Source: Acinetobacter oleivorans DR1
Lineage (GTDB): Bacteria; Pseudomonadota; Gammaproteobacteria; Pseudomonadales; Moraxellaceae
Direction of reading: 5' to 3'
NCBI RefSeq assembly: GCF_000196795.1
Contig: NC_014259.1
Location: 248,001 to 312,000 of the forward strand
DNA length: 64,000 bases
Part shown: positions 8,101-14,672 of the stretch, in pieces
Position numbering within the stretch: the stretch's first letter is position 1
Layout: each line of letters starts with the position of its first letter
The notes under the pieces: generated by a model
What the model saw: only the letters and a program-made list of their open reading frames with translations
What the model was told of the DNA's origin: nothing
Databases searched by the model: none
Program-made: the position numbers and the translations under genes

Positions 8101-8175
8101 GGTGAGGCTAGGAGGGGCACGCTTGCGTGCGCTGGTTTCCTTTTGTACCAGTCTGTCAACCCTTCTAGTCTTGCC
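8101..8175 (+). ncRNA. C4-like structured RNA, unit 4 (next to its putative target)
   Basis: A diverged fourth unit has the outer stem GGTGAGGCTAGGAGGG against CCCTTCTAGTCTTGCC and the inner hairpins GCACGC-TT-GCGTGC and CTGGT...ACCAG. The apical loop of the second hairpin contains TCCTTTTG (8138-8145). This is the exact complement of CAAAAGGA (8214-8221), the Shine-Dalgarno region of the small ORF 57 bp downstream. This is how C4 of phage P1 blocks translation of the ORF it is co-transcribed with. Confidence 0.65.
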
Positions 8176-8200
8176 ACCATTATTTGACAGTAATTGGTAA

Positions 8201-8224
8201 GACTCTTCTAAACCAAAAGGAGTC
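8201..8224 (+). promoter_or_regulatory. Shine-Dalgarno enclosed in a small hairpin
   Basis: GACTC (8201-8205) can pair with GAGTC (8220-8224), placing part of the strong ribosome site AAGGAG (8217-8222) in the stem and loop. The same AAGGAG is complementary to the apical loop of RNA unit 4. The start codon is at 8232. Confidence 0.45.
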
Positions 8225-8231
8225 CGCCGTT

Positions 8232-8490
8232 ATGCGTACTATTTCATCTCTCTCATTGGCAACCATTGCCAAAATCTTTACATCTATATCGCACTGGTCT
8301 TTAAAACGGTTTAGCCAACTCTAGGTTTTAAGCCATAGGTCATTACGACTAAAAAATCATAGCAACAATAAAACCTGAGATAGGCGAGCACACCATTTTT
8401 GTGGGGCTTTTGCATGCCTGTTTTTAACGCTCAATTTAAGAGTGACGGCATTTCTATCTCTTTTATATACAACAAAAAATTATTTTAAAC
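8232..8490 (+). pseudogene. Decayed Icd-like small ORF downstream of C4-like RNA
   Basis: A strong ribosome site precedes an ATG at 8232 that opens a 30-codon frame (starts MRTISSLSLATIAKIF, ends SQL, stop at 8322). Sensible coding then resumes in a second frame at 8353-8424 (K-IIATIKPEIGEHTIFVG-LLHACF) and in a third frame from about 8420 (FNAQFKSDGIS ... IYNKKLF, stop near 8488). Read together the three frames resemble the small host cell-division inhibitor (Icd)-like proteins that follow C4 RNAs in P1-like phages. Two frameshifts and stops imply a broken gene. The family match is from memory and could be wrong. The 30-aa peptide may itself be the functional product. Confidence 0.45.
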
Positions 8491-8499
8491 GGTATAAAA

Positions 8500-9048
8500 A
8501 TGCCAAATTTAGAAGCATCATTTAGAGCATTAAGCGTGCTCCACGCGGCAAAAGATTTATTTAATCAAAATGGGTTTTACATTGGGATAGATCGAATTAT
8601 TGAGGAAGCCAAAATCCCCAAAGCTACTTTTTATAACTATTTTCACTCTAAAGAAAGGCTCATTCAGATGAGCTTAACCTTTCAAATAGATGCCTTAAAA
8701 CATGAGGTATTTTCAATTATTCATTCGTACCGCGAACTCATGGCATTCGATAAACTCAAGAAAATTTACCTCTTACATGCGAACTTAGATGGCTTTTATC
8801 GGTTGCCATTTAAAGCCATTTTTGAAATTGAAAAGATCTATCCAGCAGCATATAAAATCGTCATTGAGTACCGAAACTGGTTCATTAAAGAAATTCATAA
8901 ATTCCTTTTAACTGTAAAAGCGACTGCTACAGTTGAAGATGCGCACATGTTTTTATTTGTGATTGATGGCGCGATGGTTCAGCTTTTAGGGACCAATAAC
9001 ACTGATGAAAGGGATGCATTACTCGACTATTTTTTAAGTCGGGTTTGA
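8500..9048 (+). CDS. TetR/AcrR family transcriptional regulator
   Basis: The 182-residue protein has the canonical N-terminal TetR helix-turn-helix at residues of about 12-55 (AAKDLFNQNGF..., IDRIIEEAKIPKATFYNYF, HSKERLI). The C-terminal two-thirds is an all-helical ligand and dimerisation domain typical in length. No efflux pump or enzyme lies next to it; its left neighbour is the C4-like locus and its right neighbour an unknown gene on the other strand, so its target cannot be guessed. The ATG follows an AT-rich stretch without an obvious Shine-Dalgarno. Confidence 0.88.
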   Translation: MPNLEASFRALSVLHAAKDLFNQNGFYIGIDRIIEEAKIPKATFYNYFHSKERLIQMSLTFQIDALKHEVFSIIHSYRELMAFDKLKKIYLLHANLDGFYRLPFKAIFEIEKIYPAAYKIVIEYRNWFIKEIHKFLLTVKATATVEDAHMFLFVIDGAMVQLLGTNNTDERDALLDYFLSRV

Positions 9049-9132
9049 TGGGGGAGGCCCGATGGGAGTTGGGCTTTCTACAGAAAATTAATAGAAGTTT
9101 TTTAACCCTATTTTATATATGGATTAGATTAT

Positions 9133-9504
9133 TTAATTACTATAGAGGTTAATAATACGATAGTTTTTAGCCAACTCATGAGCTAGATTTAGAACATATT
9201 TTTCAGGATTATTTTTAATAATTTCATCAAAAAAATTAGGACTATTTTTTAGAATTTCAGGTATTTGTGTTGTGTCAGACTGTCGTTGTAGAGCTAATAA
9301 AATAGTAAGTAATTCATATGTATAGTCTGGTTGAGCGTCATCTTTAAGAAGCTTTAGAATATGTGAAGAAAATTCAAAAGCTTCTGCTGCTGATAGCGAA
9401 TAAATATTCTCATCAATGAAAGCAGATAAATACCACTCATCCAATTCTTCTTTTGAAGCTAATTTTTCAAGGAAACAAGATAGAGTATCTGTAAACATTT
9501 TCAT
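9133..9504 (-). CDS. Hypothetical all-helical protein
   Basis: This 123-residue acidic, Leu-rich cytoplasmic protein has no signal peptide or membrane segment. The sequence reads as about six amphipathic helices (EFSSHILKLLKDD, YELLTILLALQRQ, VLNLAHELAKNY), a style common among small immunity proteins and helical-repeat adaptors, but no family is recognised. It is AT-rich and lies between a TetR gene and two lipoprotein genes in a patch that looks accessory. An orphan immunity protein is possible but unsupported. Confidence 0.6.
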   Translation of the reverse strand: MKMFTDTLSCFLEKLASKEELDEWYLSAFIDENIYSLSAAEAFEFSSHILKLLKDDAQPDYTYELLTILLALQRQSDTTQIPEILKNSPNFFDEIIKNNPEKYVLNLAHELAKNYRIINLYSN

Positions 9505-9624
9505 AAGTAATCATAGATTATTATTCTTTAAAAGTTATATTCTAGCTTTGAAAAAGAAGTAAAAAGATTTTATATTTTTTGATAATAAAGATATTTTGCT
9601 CTCTCCTTAAAAGGCAAGTTTCTA

Positions 9625-9981
9625 ATGAAGCATAAATTAATATTTATTTTCTCCATTATTTTTATACTTACAGGTTGCGGTAAAAAATATAAAATTACTC
9701 CAGAAGACTTGCCAGTTGCACGTATTAATCAAGAATATCAACAAATTATTAAGATTTCTGGTGGGAAAGTTATTGATAAATACGCTGAATTAGAAACTAA
9801 TATACCCGAAGACCTAGGCGTAACAGTTAAACCTGTTGATGACTTGGATGGATATAATGTTATACAAATCAAAGGAACCCCTAAGCACAAAGGAAAATAT
9901 AGAATTCATATAAGAGCTGATTTCTATGCAGGTGGTGATGCTGAAATTGACAAGATATATAGCTTTATTGTTCAAGATTAA
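9625..9981 (+). CDS. Small lipoprotein with Ig-like fold
   Basis: The 118-residue protein has a short hydrophobic leader ending in the lipobox LTGC (Cys at residue 18), so it is probably lipid-anchored. The mature region has beta-strand patterning and a KGTPKHKGKYRIHI segment that recalls bacterial putative-Ig (cadherin-like) repeats. There it would correspond to the 'G-x-P-x-x-x-G-x-Y-x-I' end of the domain. It precedes a second lipoprotein by 44 bp, suggesting co-expression. The function is unknown. Confidence 0.7.
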   Translation: MKHKLIFIFSIIFILTGCGKKYKITPEDLPVARINQEYQQIIKISGGKVIDKYAELETNIPEDLGVTVKPVDDLDGYNVIQIKGTPKHKGKYRIHIRADFYAGGDAEIDKIYSFIVQD

Positions 9982-10025
9982 AAATTATCGCAGAGACGGG
10001 AAATAGCAAAGTAGAGAAGTTAGTA

Positions 10026-10907
10026 ATGACGGTAAAATTTAGACAATATTTCTTAATTTTTATTTTTGGATTACTCCTTTCCGCTTGTCAGCCAACCGCA
10101 AAACATGATGAAAATTTGACTTTGAATCAGCAGGCCTACACTTTGCATATGGGTGAAAAAGGTATTCAAGATTTTTCAAAGTATAGTGATGGAAAGGTCG
10201 ATAATCACCCAGCGGGTGTTAGCTTTAAAGAGCTTCAATTTTCTCCTCCTAACTTAGGAAAATTAACCATAGAGAATGGTTCTAACAGTTTGTTAATTGA
10301 GCATGTTTTCTCTGTACTAGGTACTCAATATGATAAAAATGAAGGGATCCAAGTTTTAGATATTGATGCTGGCCTCACAAAAGAAGAATTTGCTACCCCA
10401 GAGCAGGTTTATCAAAGCTATGTAGCTTTAATGAAACGTATTAATCAGGCTGGCTGGAAAAACTATTTCTTTACAGATGCTCCGCGTATCGCTAAAGAAG
10501 ATAATATTAAGCATCTATCGAAAAGTCGTGATGTCATTGACCCGAGTTATATTTTTAGCTTTGAGGAGTGGAAAAATATAATAAACAACAGCCCGACAAA
10601 ATCATTAGGTTATAGGTTGTATGCTAATGGGGTTATTTTAGATATCAGTTTAAAAAGAACAGCTAAGAACGAACGGAATGAAGAACAATATATGCTTAGA
10701 TTTAGCTTTCAGAGTGTTCGATACAATGAAAGAGACTCAATTCCTGACTCTGATAAAATGACACCTAGTGAATTCGAGCAAGCGTTTAAAAAGAGACTAA
10801 TTGAAAATAAAAAATATCGGGAAAAGGAAGAAAGAAAAGCTAAGGCTGAGGGTTATCATATCGATGAAGAATATATAGATCCTGATGTTTGGCCTTATGT
10901 TAAGTAA
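10026..10907 (+). CDS. Lipoprotein of unknown function
   Basis: This 293-residue protein has a signal sequence and the lipobox LSAC (Cys at about residue 21). The mature part is mixed alpha/beta. It ends in a strongly charged helix (KKRLIENKKYREKEERKAKAEG) and an acidic tail, which is unusual for a periplasmic lipoprotein. No catalytic motif is evident. It pairs with the smaller lipoprotein upstream and the two end at a terminator. Together with the 123-aa gene it forms a small AT-rich block of unknown genes. Confidence 0.7.
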   Translation: MTVKFRQYFLIFIFGLLLSACQPTAKHDENLTLNQQAYTLHMGEKGIQDFSKYSDGKVDNHPAGVSFKELQFSPPNLGKLTIENGSNSLLIEHVFSVLGTQYDKNEGIQVLDIDAGLTKEEFATPEQVYQSYVALMKRINQAGWKNYFFTDAPRIAKEDNIKHLSKSRDVIDPSYIFSFEEWKNIINNSPTKSLGYRLYANGVILDISLKRTAKNERNEEQYMLRFSFQSVRYNERDSIPDSDKMTPSEFEQAFKKRLIENKKYREKEERKAKAEGYHIDEEYIDPDVWPYVK

Positions 10908-10931
10908 TTAATTTTTAATTTTAAAATAATG

Positions 10932-10955
10932 AAAAGGCTTAAATTTAAGCCTTTT
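10932..10955. terminator. Bidirectional terminator
   Basis: A perfect palindrome AAAAGGCTTAAA / TTTAAGCCTTTT lies between the convergent lipoprotein and the 72-aa gene. Confidence 0.8.
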
Positions 10956-10968
10956 CGAATAACTCTAA

Positions 10969-11187
10969 TTACCGCTCATTTAAAACCAATTTTTTAATCT
11001 TCACAGCTTTCTCGAAGTGATCTAGCTTATGCTCCATAATCCACCAATAGGCTGCTTCCATGAGTAGCTCAGGGTTATCATTCTTATTTTTAAAAAAAGC
11101 ATAAAAAGACAGACCGACATTGTCTCCCTTCTTTTCAATTTTATCGTCGCATCCCTTAATAAAAATTTCTCTTAATTCATTTCTCAT
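10969..11187 (-). CDS. Small conserved protein (DUF6500-like)
   Basis: A 72-residue protein is read from the ATG at 11187 (MRNELREIFIKGC); a 4-codon longer start exists at 11199. The pattern VGLSFYAFFKNKNDNPELLMEAAYWWI followed by HKLDHFEKAVKI resembles a small uncharacterised family I know as DUF6500. That name is from memory. It is compact and helical with a tryptophan pair, has no leader, and is presumably cytoplasmic. It lies 27 bp downstream of the HxlR gene in the same direction and may share its transcript. Confidence 0.65.
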   Translation of the reverse strand: MRNELREIFIKGCDDKIEKKGDNVGLSFYAFFKNKNDNPELLMEAAYWWIMEHKLDHFEKAVKIKKLVLNER

Positions 11188-11214
11188 AATTAGTATCACT
11201 TCAAGTCTATAAAA

Positions 11215-11550
11215 CTAAGACGACTTATTACGTTCGCCCCAATCGCACATCATATCTAATAAAGGAATCAAAGACTGTCCTCTTTCTGAAAGACGATACT
11301 CAACTTTTGGCGGAATTTGAGGGTATTCCTTGCGAATAATAAGCTCGTCTCTTTCTAGCTCTTTAAGCGTATTGCTGAGTGTTCTAAACGAAATATTACC
11401 AATGCAGCGTTGCATCTCATTAAAACGCATGACATTTTTTTCATACAGCCAATACATAATAATCATTTTATATTTGCCATTAATTAAAGAAAGGGTGTAG
11501 CCGAAACCTGTCTCTTCTAATGGCGTATGTGATGGAACGCATTCAGTCAT
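11215..11550 (-). CDS. HxlR family transcriptional regulator
   Basis: The 111-residue winged-helix regulator is recognisable from TGFGYTLSLINGKYKMIIMYWLYEKNVMRFNEM, ISFRTLSNTLKELERDELI and PPKVEYRLSERGQSLIPLL. This is the standard HxlR layout (start helix, recognition helix, wing). It is transcribed divergently from a flavodoxin-fold quinone or nitro reductase gene, a common HxlR arrangement in which the regulator responds to electrophiles and represses the reductase. The N-terminal Cys (MTECVPS) may be the redox sensor. Confidence 0.9.
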   Translation of the reverse strand: MTECVPSHTPLEETGFGYTLSLINGKYKMIIMYWLYEKNVMRFNEMQRCIGNISFRTLSNTLKELERDELIIRKEYPQIPPKVEYRLSERGQSLIPLLDMMCDWGERNKSS

Positions 11551-11561
11551 TTTTAAAATCT

Positions 11562-11582
11562 ACACTATCTTTTGGTATAGTA
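11562..11582. promoter_or_regulatory. Candidate HxlR operator in the divergent promoter region
   Basis: The inverted repeat ACTAT-N8-ATAGT (11564-11568 and 11577-11581) sits between the hxlR-type gene and the reductase, 12 bp from the regulator start. The position suits autoregulation. Confidence 0.4.
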
Positions 11583-11666
11583 TATAACACAAATTACCGT
11601 ACTTATATTTAGGAAAGCACACTTCTATAATCGATTTATCAACTTTTCGATAAGAGTGTTTTCATA

Positions 11667-12224
11667 ATGAAAAAGACATTAGTCATTGTTACTCATCCCC
11701 ACATAGACCAGTCTGTTGTAAATAAAAGATGGGTAGAGGAATTAGAAAAACACCCAGACCAATTTACGGTTCACCAAATTTATCAAGCCTACCCAGATGG
11801 GGTAATTGATGTTGCCAAAGAGCAAGCACTAGTCGAGGAGCACGAAAATTTAGTATTTCAATTTCCAGTGTATTGGTTTAACTGTCCACCGCTTTTGAAG
11901 CAATGGATTGATGAAGTTGTGACTTATGGTTGGGCGTATGGTTCAACAGGTGACAAGCTTAAAAATAAAAAGTTTATGTTGGCTTTGTGTGCTGGTGTTA
12001 AAGAAAACGTTTATTCAGAGCAGGGTGAATATAAGCTTTCTTTAGAGCAGATATTTACTCCATTTAAGCTAACGGCTTTATATGTGGGGGCGGATTATCA
12101 ACCACTCCATGCATTTTATGGTTTAGACACAAATCCTTCTGAAGATGATGATGTTCCGACTCAACAAGACATAGCGAATAATGCGGTTCAGTATGTTCAG
12201 AAGTTATTAGCGTTGTCTGAGTAA
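11667..12224 (+). CDS. Flavodoxin-fold NAD(P)H oxidoreductase
   Basis: The 185-residue enzyme of the Flavodoxin_2 family (YwrO, KefF, MdaB relatives) transfers two electrons from NAD(P)H via FMN or FAD to quinones or electrophiles. Visible landmarks are KTLVIVTHPH at the N-terminal phosphate loop and the FQFPVYWFNCPPLLKQWIDEV block that binds flavin and shapes the active site, followed by YGWAYG. The divergent HxlR gene is its likely regulator. It ends 150 bp before a cupin gene. Confidence 0.9.
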   Translation: MKKTLVIVTHPHIDQSVVNKRWVEELEKHPDQFTVHQIYQAYPDGVIDVAKEQALVEEHENLVFQFPVYWFNCPPLLKQWIDEVVTYGWAYGSTGDKLKNKKFMLALCAGVKENVYSEQGEYKLSLEQIFTPFKLTALYVGADYQPLHAFYGLDTNPSEDDDVPTQQDIANNAVQYVQKLLALSE

Positions 12225-12374
12225 GTTAAAAAAGGGAGAGGCCTGAACGTGAGGTTTGGGTCTTTCAAAGTGAAAAATAGTTTTGATATATTTATGATTT
12301 ATGAATAAATAGTTTGCAAAAATTGAATTTGTCTATAAGTTGAAAAATACAATAATACGTCTTTGGAAAAAATT

Positions 12375-12716
12375 ATGAATATCGCGCCTTTTCCATTTCA
12401 AATTACAAACTGGGAAGAAATTGAAGTCACTGAATATAGTGGTGAAACAGGAAAAGCTTATTGGAAAACTCAATTTTTTGGTGAAGAAGGAAATAAAATT
12501 AGAGTGAGACTTGTCGAGTACTCAGCAAACTATTTAGCTGACCATTGGTGCGAAAAAGGGCATATATTATTTTGCCTAGAAGGCGAGCTAGAAAGTAGAT
12601 TGAAGGATGGTCGAACATTTACTTTAACTTCAGGCATGAGTTATCAAGTCGGAGATAACTCCGAACCACACCAGTCTTTTAGCTTGAATGGTGCGAAATT
12701 ACTTATAGTCGATTAG
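12375..12716 (+). CDS. DHCW-motif cupin fold protein
   Basis: A 113-residue single-domain cupin. It contains the signature ADHWCEKGHILFCLEGE, which gives this cupin family its name, and a second beta block GMSYQVGDNSEPHQSFS. Metal-ligand histidines are H and H in DHWCEKGH and later PHQS. I take the ATG at 12375 over the TTG at 12363, because GGA lies at a suitable distance. The family's substrate is not established, and it stands alone with no operon partner. Confidence 0.8.
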   Translation: MNIAPFPFQITNWEEIEVTEYSGETGKAYWKTQFFGEEGNKIRVRLVEYSANYLADHWCEKGHILFCLEGELESRLKDGRTFTLTSGMSYQVGDNSEPHQSFSLNGAKLLIVD

Positions 12717-12729
12717 ATTCAATAAAATA

Positions 12730-12753
12730 GAGGGATAGAAATGTCTATCCCTC
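12730..12753. terminator. Hairpin between convergent genes
   Basis: The 10-bp perfect stem GAGGGATAGA / TCTATCCCTC has a 4-nt loop. Flanking A and T tracts are weak, so it is likely but not certain as a terminator for the cupin and elbB genes. Confidence 0.6.
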
Positions 12754-12763
12754 ATAAAACATC

Positions 12764-13426
12764 TTAGTTTGCCAAAATTGTCATGGCAGTAACTAAACTT
12801 GTAATTCCTAAAAAGACATCTTTTAAACCAGCTTGGTCATCCATATAGGCAGGTGTGGTAACAAATAAGTTTTGTTTATCGACCACGCAGCTTGAGGTTT
12901 GACAAACATGGGGAATTGAACCCGTTTTTTCAATTTCTTTAGCAGTGTTAACGTCAGAGCCCAAAGTGATATTTGGGTGTAAATCTCCAAATGTAAGCGC
13001 TAAGAGCGCAGGGGATATGCATATTGCTCCGATCGGTTTCTTACTTTGATGAAACGCTTTTAAAATTGAGGCAACTGTAGAATGTACTCTTGCTTCTGCT
13101 CCTTTAAAGGCAAAAGTTGATAAATTTTTTGCGACTCCGAATCCACCCGGAAGAAGAAGGCCATCAAATTCATTTTCATTAAGTTGATTGAGTGAGAAAA
13201 TTTCACCTCGGGCAATTCGTCCTGCTTCTTGTAAAATATTTCTCCGCTCAGTCATGTTTATTTCGCCACTCACATGATCGATGACATGAAACAAAGGTTC
13301 ATCAGGTGCAAAAATTTGATATTCAATATTGGCTGTATCTAAAGCTAATAGTGTTAAAACAGATTCTCTAATTTCAGAACCATCCAAATAACCACAACCC
13401 GATAAAATAACTGCTACTTTTTTCAT
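12764..13426 (-). CDS. elbB: Isoprenoid biosynthesis glyoxalase ElbB
   Basis: The 220-residue DJ-1/PfpI-superfamily protein matches ElbB (SCRP-27A) along its length. The N-terminus is KKVAVILSGCGYLDGSEI, the nucleophile elbow is GAICISPALLA with C136, and FDGLLLPGGFGVAKN is the conserved Gly-rich loop. The E. coli homologue has weak glyoxalase activity and has been tied to isoprenoid synthesis. An AraC-type gene lies 89 bp upstream in the same direction. Confidence 0.92.
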   Translation of the reverse strand: MKKVAVILSGCGYLDGSEIRESVLTLLALDTANIEYQIFAPDEPLFHVIDHVSGEINMTERRNILQEAGRIARGEIFSLNQLNENEFDGLLLPGGFGVAKNLSTFAFKGAEARVHSTVASILKAFHQSKKPIGAICISPALLALTFGDLHPNITLGSDVNTAKEIEKTGSIPHVCQTSSCVVDKQNLFVTTPAYMDDQAGLKDVFLGITSLVTAMTILAN

Positions 13427-13515
13427 CTGCTTTCTTAAGTACCTTTTTTGATGTGCAAAAGATATTAAGTTTTCTTCTGAAAATTCTTTATACGCAGATT
13501 TGCCATAATTTCGCC

Positions 13516-14328
13516 TTAAGTAAGCATTTTAGTTTTGCGTAGCTTGCGTGGAGTAATGCCAAATAAATTTTTAAACTGTTCTGTAAATCTTGATTGTGAT
13601 TGATAGCCACATTCAAATGCAATATTGCCAATACTGGTGTTAGTGGTTTGAATTAAGTGTAATCCATGCCCCAGTCTTACTCTATTACGAATATCTTGAA
13701 TGCTATTTCCCTCACTTTTTAGCTTTCTTCTTAAAGTCGATGAGCTCATAAAAAGTTGGGATGCGATAAATTCGGCTGTGAGTTCTGTAGTTAAGTGATC
13801 AGAAATTAATGCCTGAACTTTTTCACTCAAACTTGTAGTCATATTCAGGCTAGAGATGTCGGTGTAACCAGAATGATAAATAAGTTCTAAAAGTTCTCTT
13901 CTTCTAAATTTAAAAATAGAAGGCGGCGCAATGAGAGAAAAATCTATAAATTGAGAAAGTGCATTTTCTAGTAAGGCGTTGAGTTGGCCTTGTACAAATT
14001 TTTTAGAAGTTCCTGACGGATTTGGGAGGTCTTTAAAGTCATCAAAATCGAATTCGATGAGGAGCGCAAAATATTCTTCTTGATTTGGAATGTTGCGCAT
14101 ATCAATGCTGGCGCTATTTGATAAAAATATAAAAGAACCCGCTTCGCATACAATGTTTTCAGTTCTACCCAACTCTTTAACGCCACTTAAAATAGCGATG
14201 AGTAACGGTTTCGTAATTGGAACATTTCTAATTTTTTGTTCTTTATAGGCTGAATAAATTGAAAAAGGTGAGTTTAAATTGTTATGTAAGTTAATTGCTT
14301 TTTTAGATAAAGAAGTGAGATTTTTCAT
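13516..14328 (-). CDS. AraC family transcriptional regulator
   Basis: The 270-residue protein has an N-terminal sensing domain and C-terminal AraC HTH pair. The first helix set is LTTELTAEFIASQLFMSSSTLRRKLKSEG; the second is IGNIAFECGYQSQSRFTEQFKNLFGITPRKLRK. The N-terminal region resembles regulators of the RhaS/UreR type in gram-negative bacteria. It is co-directional with elbB (89 bp gap), which could be a target. The effector is unknown. Confidence 0.88.
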   Translation of the reverse strand: MKNLTSLSKKAINLHNNLNSPFSIYSAYKEQKIRNVPITKPLLIAILSGVKELGRTENIVCEAGSFIFLSNSASIDMRNIPNQEEYFALLIEFDFDDFKDLPNPSGTSKKFVQGQLNALLENALSQFIDFSLIAPPSIFKFRRRELLELIYHSGYTDISSLNMTTSLSEKVQALISDHLTTELTAEFIASQLFMSSSTLRRKLKSEGNSIQDIRNRVRLGHGLHLIQTTNTSIGNIAFECGYQSQSRFTEQFKNLFGITPRKLRKTKMLT

Positions 14329-14423
14329 TCAGTTAAAATGTTTGATTTAATCTATAGCTTAAATAAGATCAGAAAATTATCGGTCTTTTCGAGGTGGTTT
14401 TTTAATATTTGGCTAATAAAAAA

Positions 14424-14446
14424 GCTTAAACCCATTAGGTTTAAGC
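14424..14446 (-). terminator. Terminator of tRNA-Ser
   Basis: Read on the minus strand, GCTTAAACC pairs with GGTTTAAGC around a 5-nt loop and is followed by TTTTTTATT. It lies 18 bp after the tRNA 3' end. Confidence 0.85.
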
Positions 14447-14464
14447 CTCTTTAAAATTCAATTC

Positions 14465-14554
14465 TGGCGGTGAGAGAGGGATTCGAACCCTCGATACGCG
14501 CAAACGTATACACACTTTCCAGGCGTGCTCCTTAAGCCACTCGGACACCTCACC
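14465..14554 (-). tRNA. tRNA-Ser (GGA)
   Basis: A 90-nt tRNA with a long variable arm, as expected for serine. The minus-strand sequence begins GGTGAGGTGTCCGAGTGG, has anticodon GGA in CTGGAAA, a GGTTCGAATCC T-arm and an encoded CCA end. It reads UCC/UCU codons. It stands alone with its own terminator. Confidence 0.97.
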
Positions 14555-14672
14555 AAGGCGTGCGATAGTAACTAAAAAAACGAGTCCTGCCAAGATTTAA
14601 GATGAGCATTACAGAAAAAAAATAATAGAGGTGATAAGATTGCGATAAAAATCATATTGGTTTAATTACACA

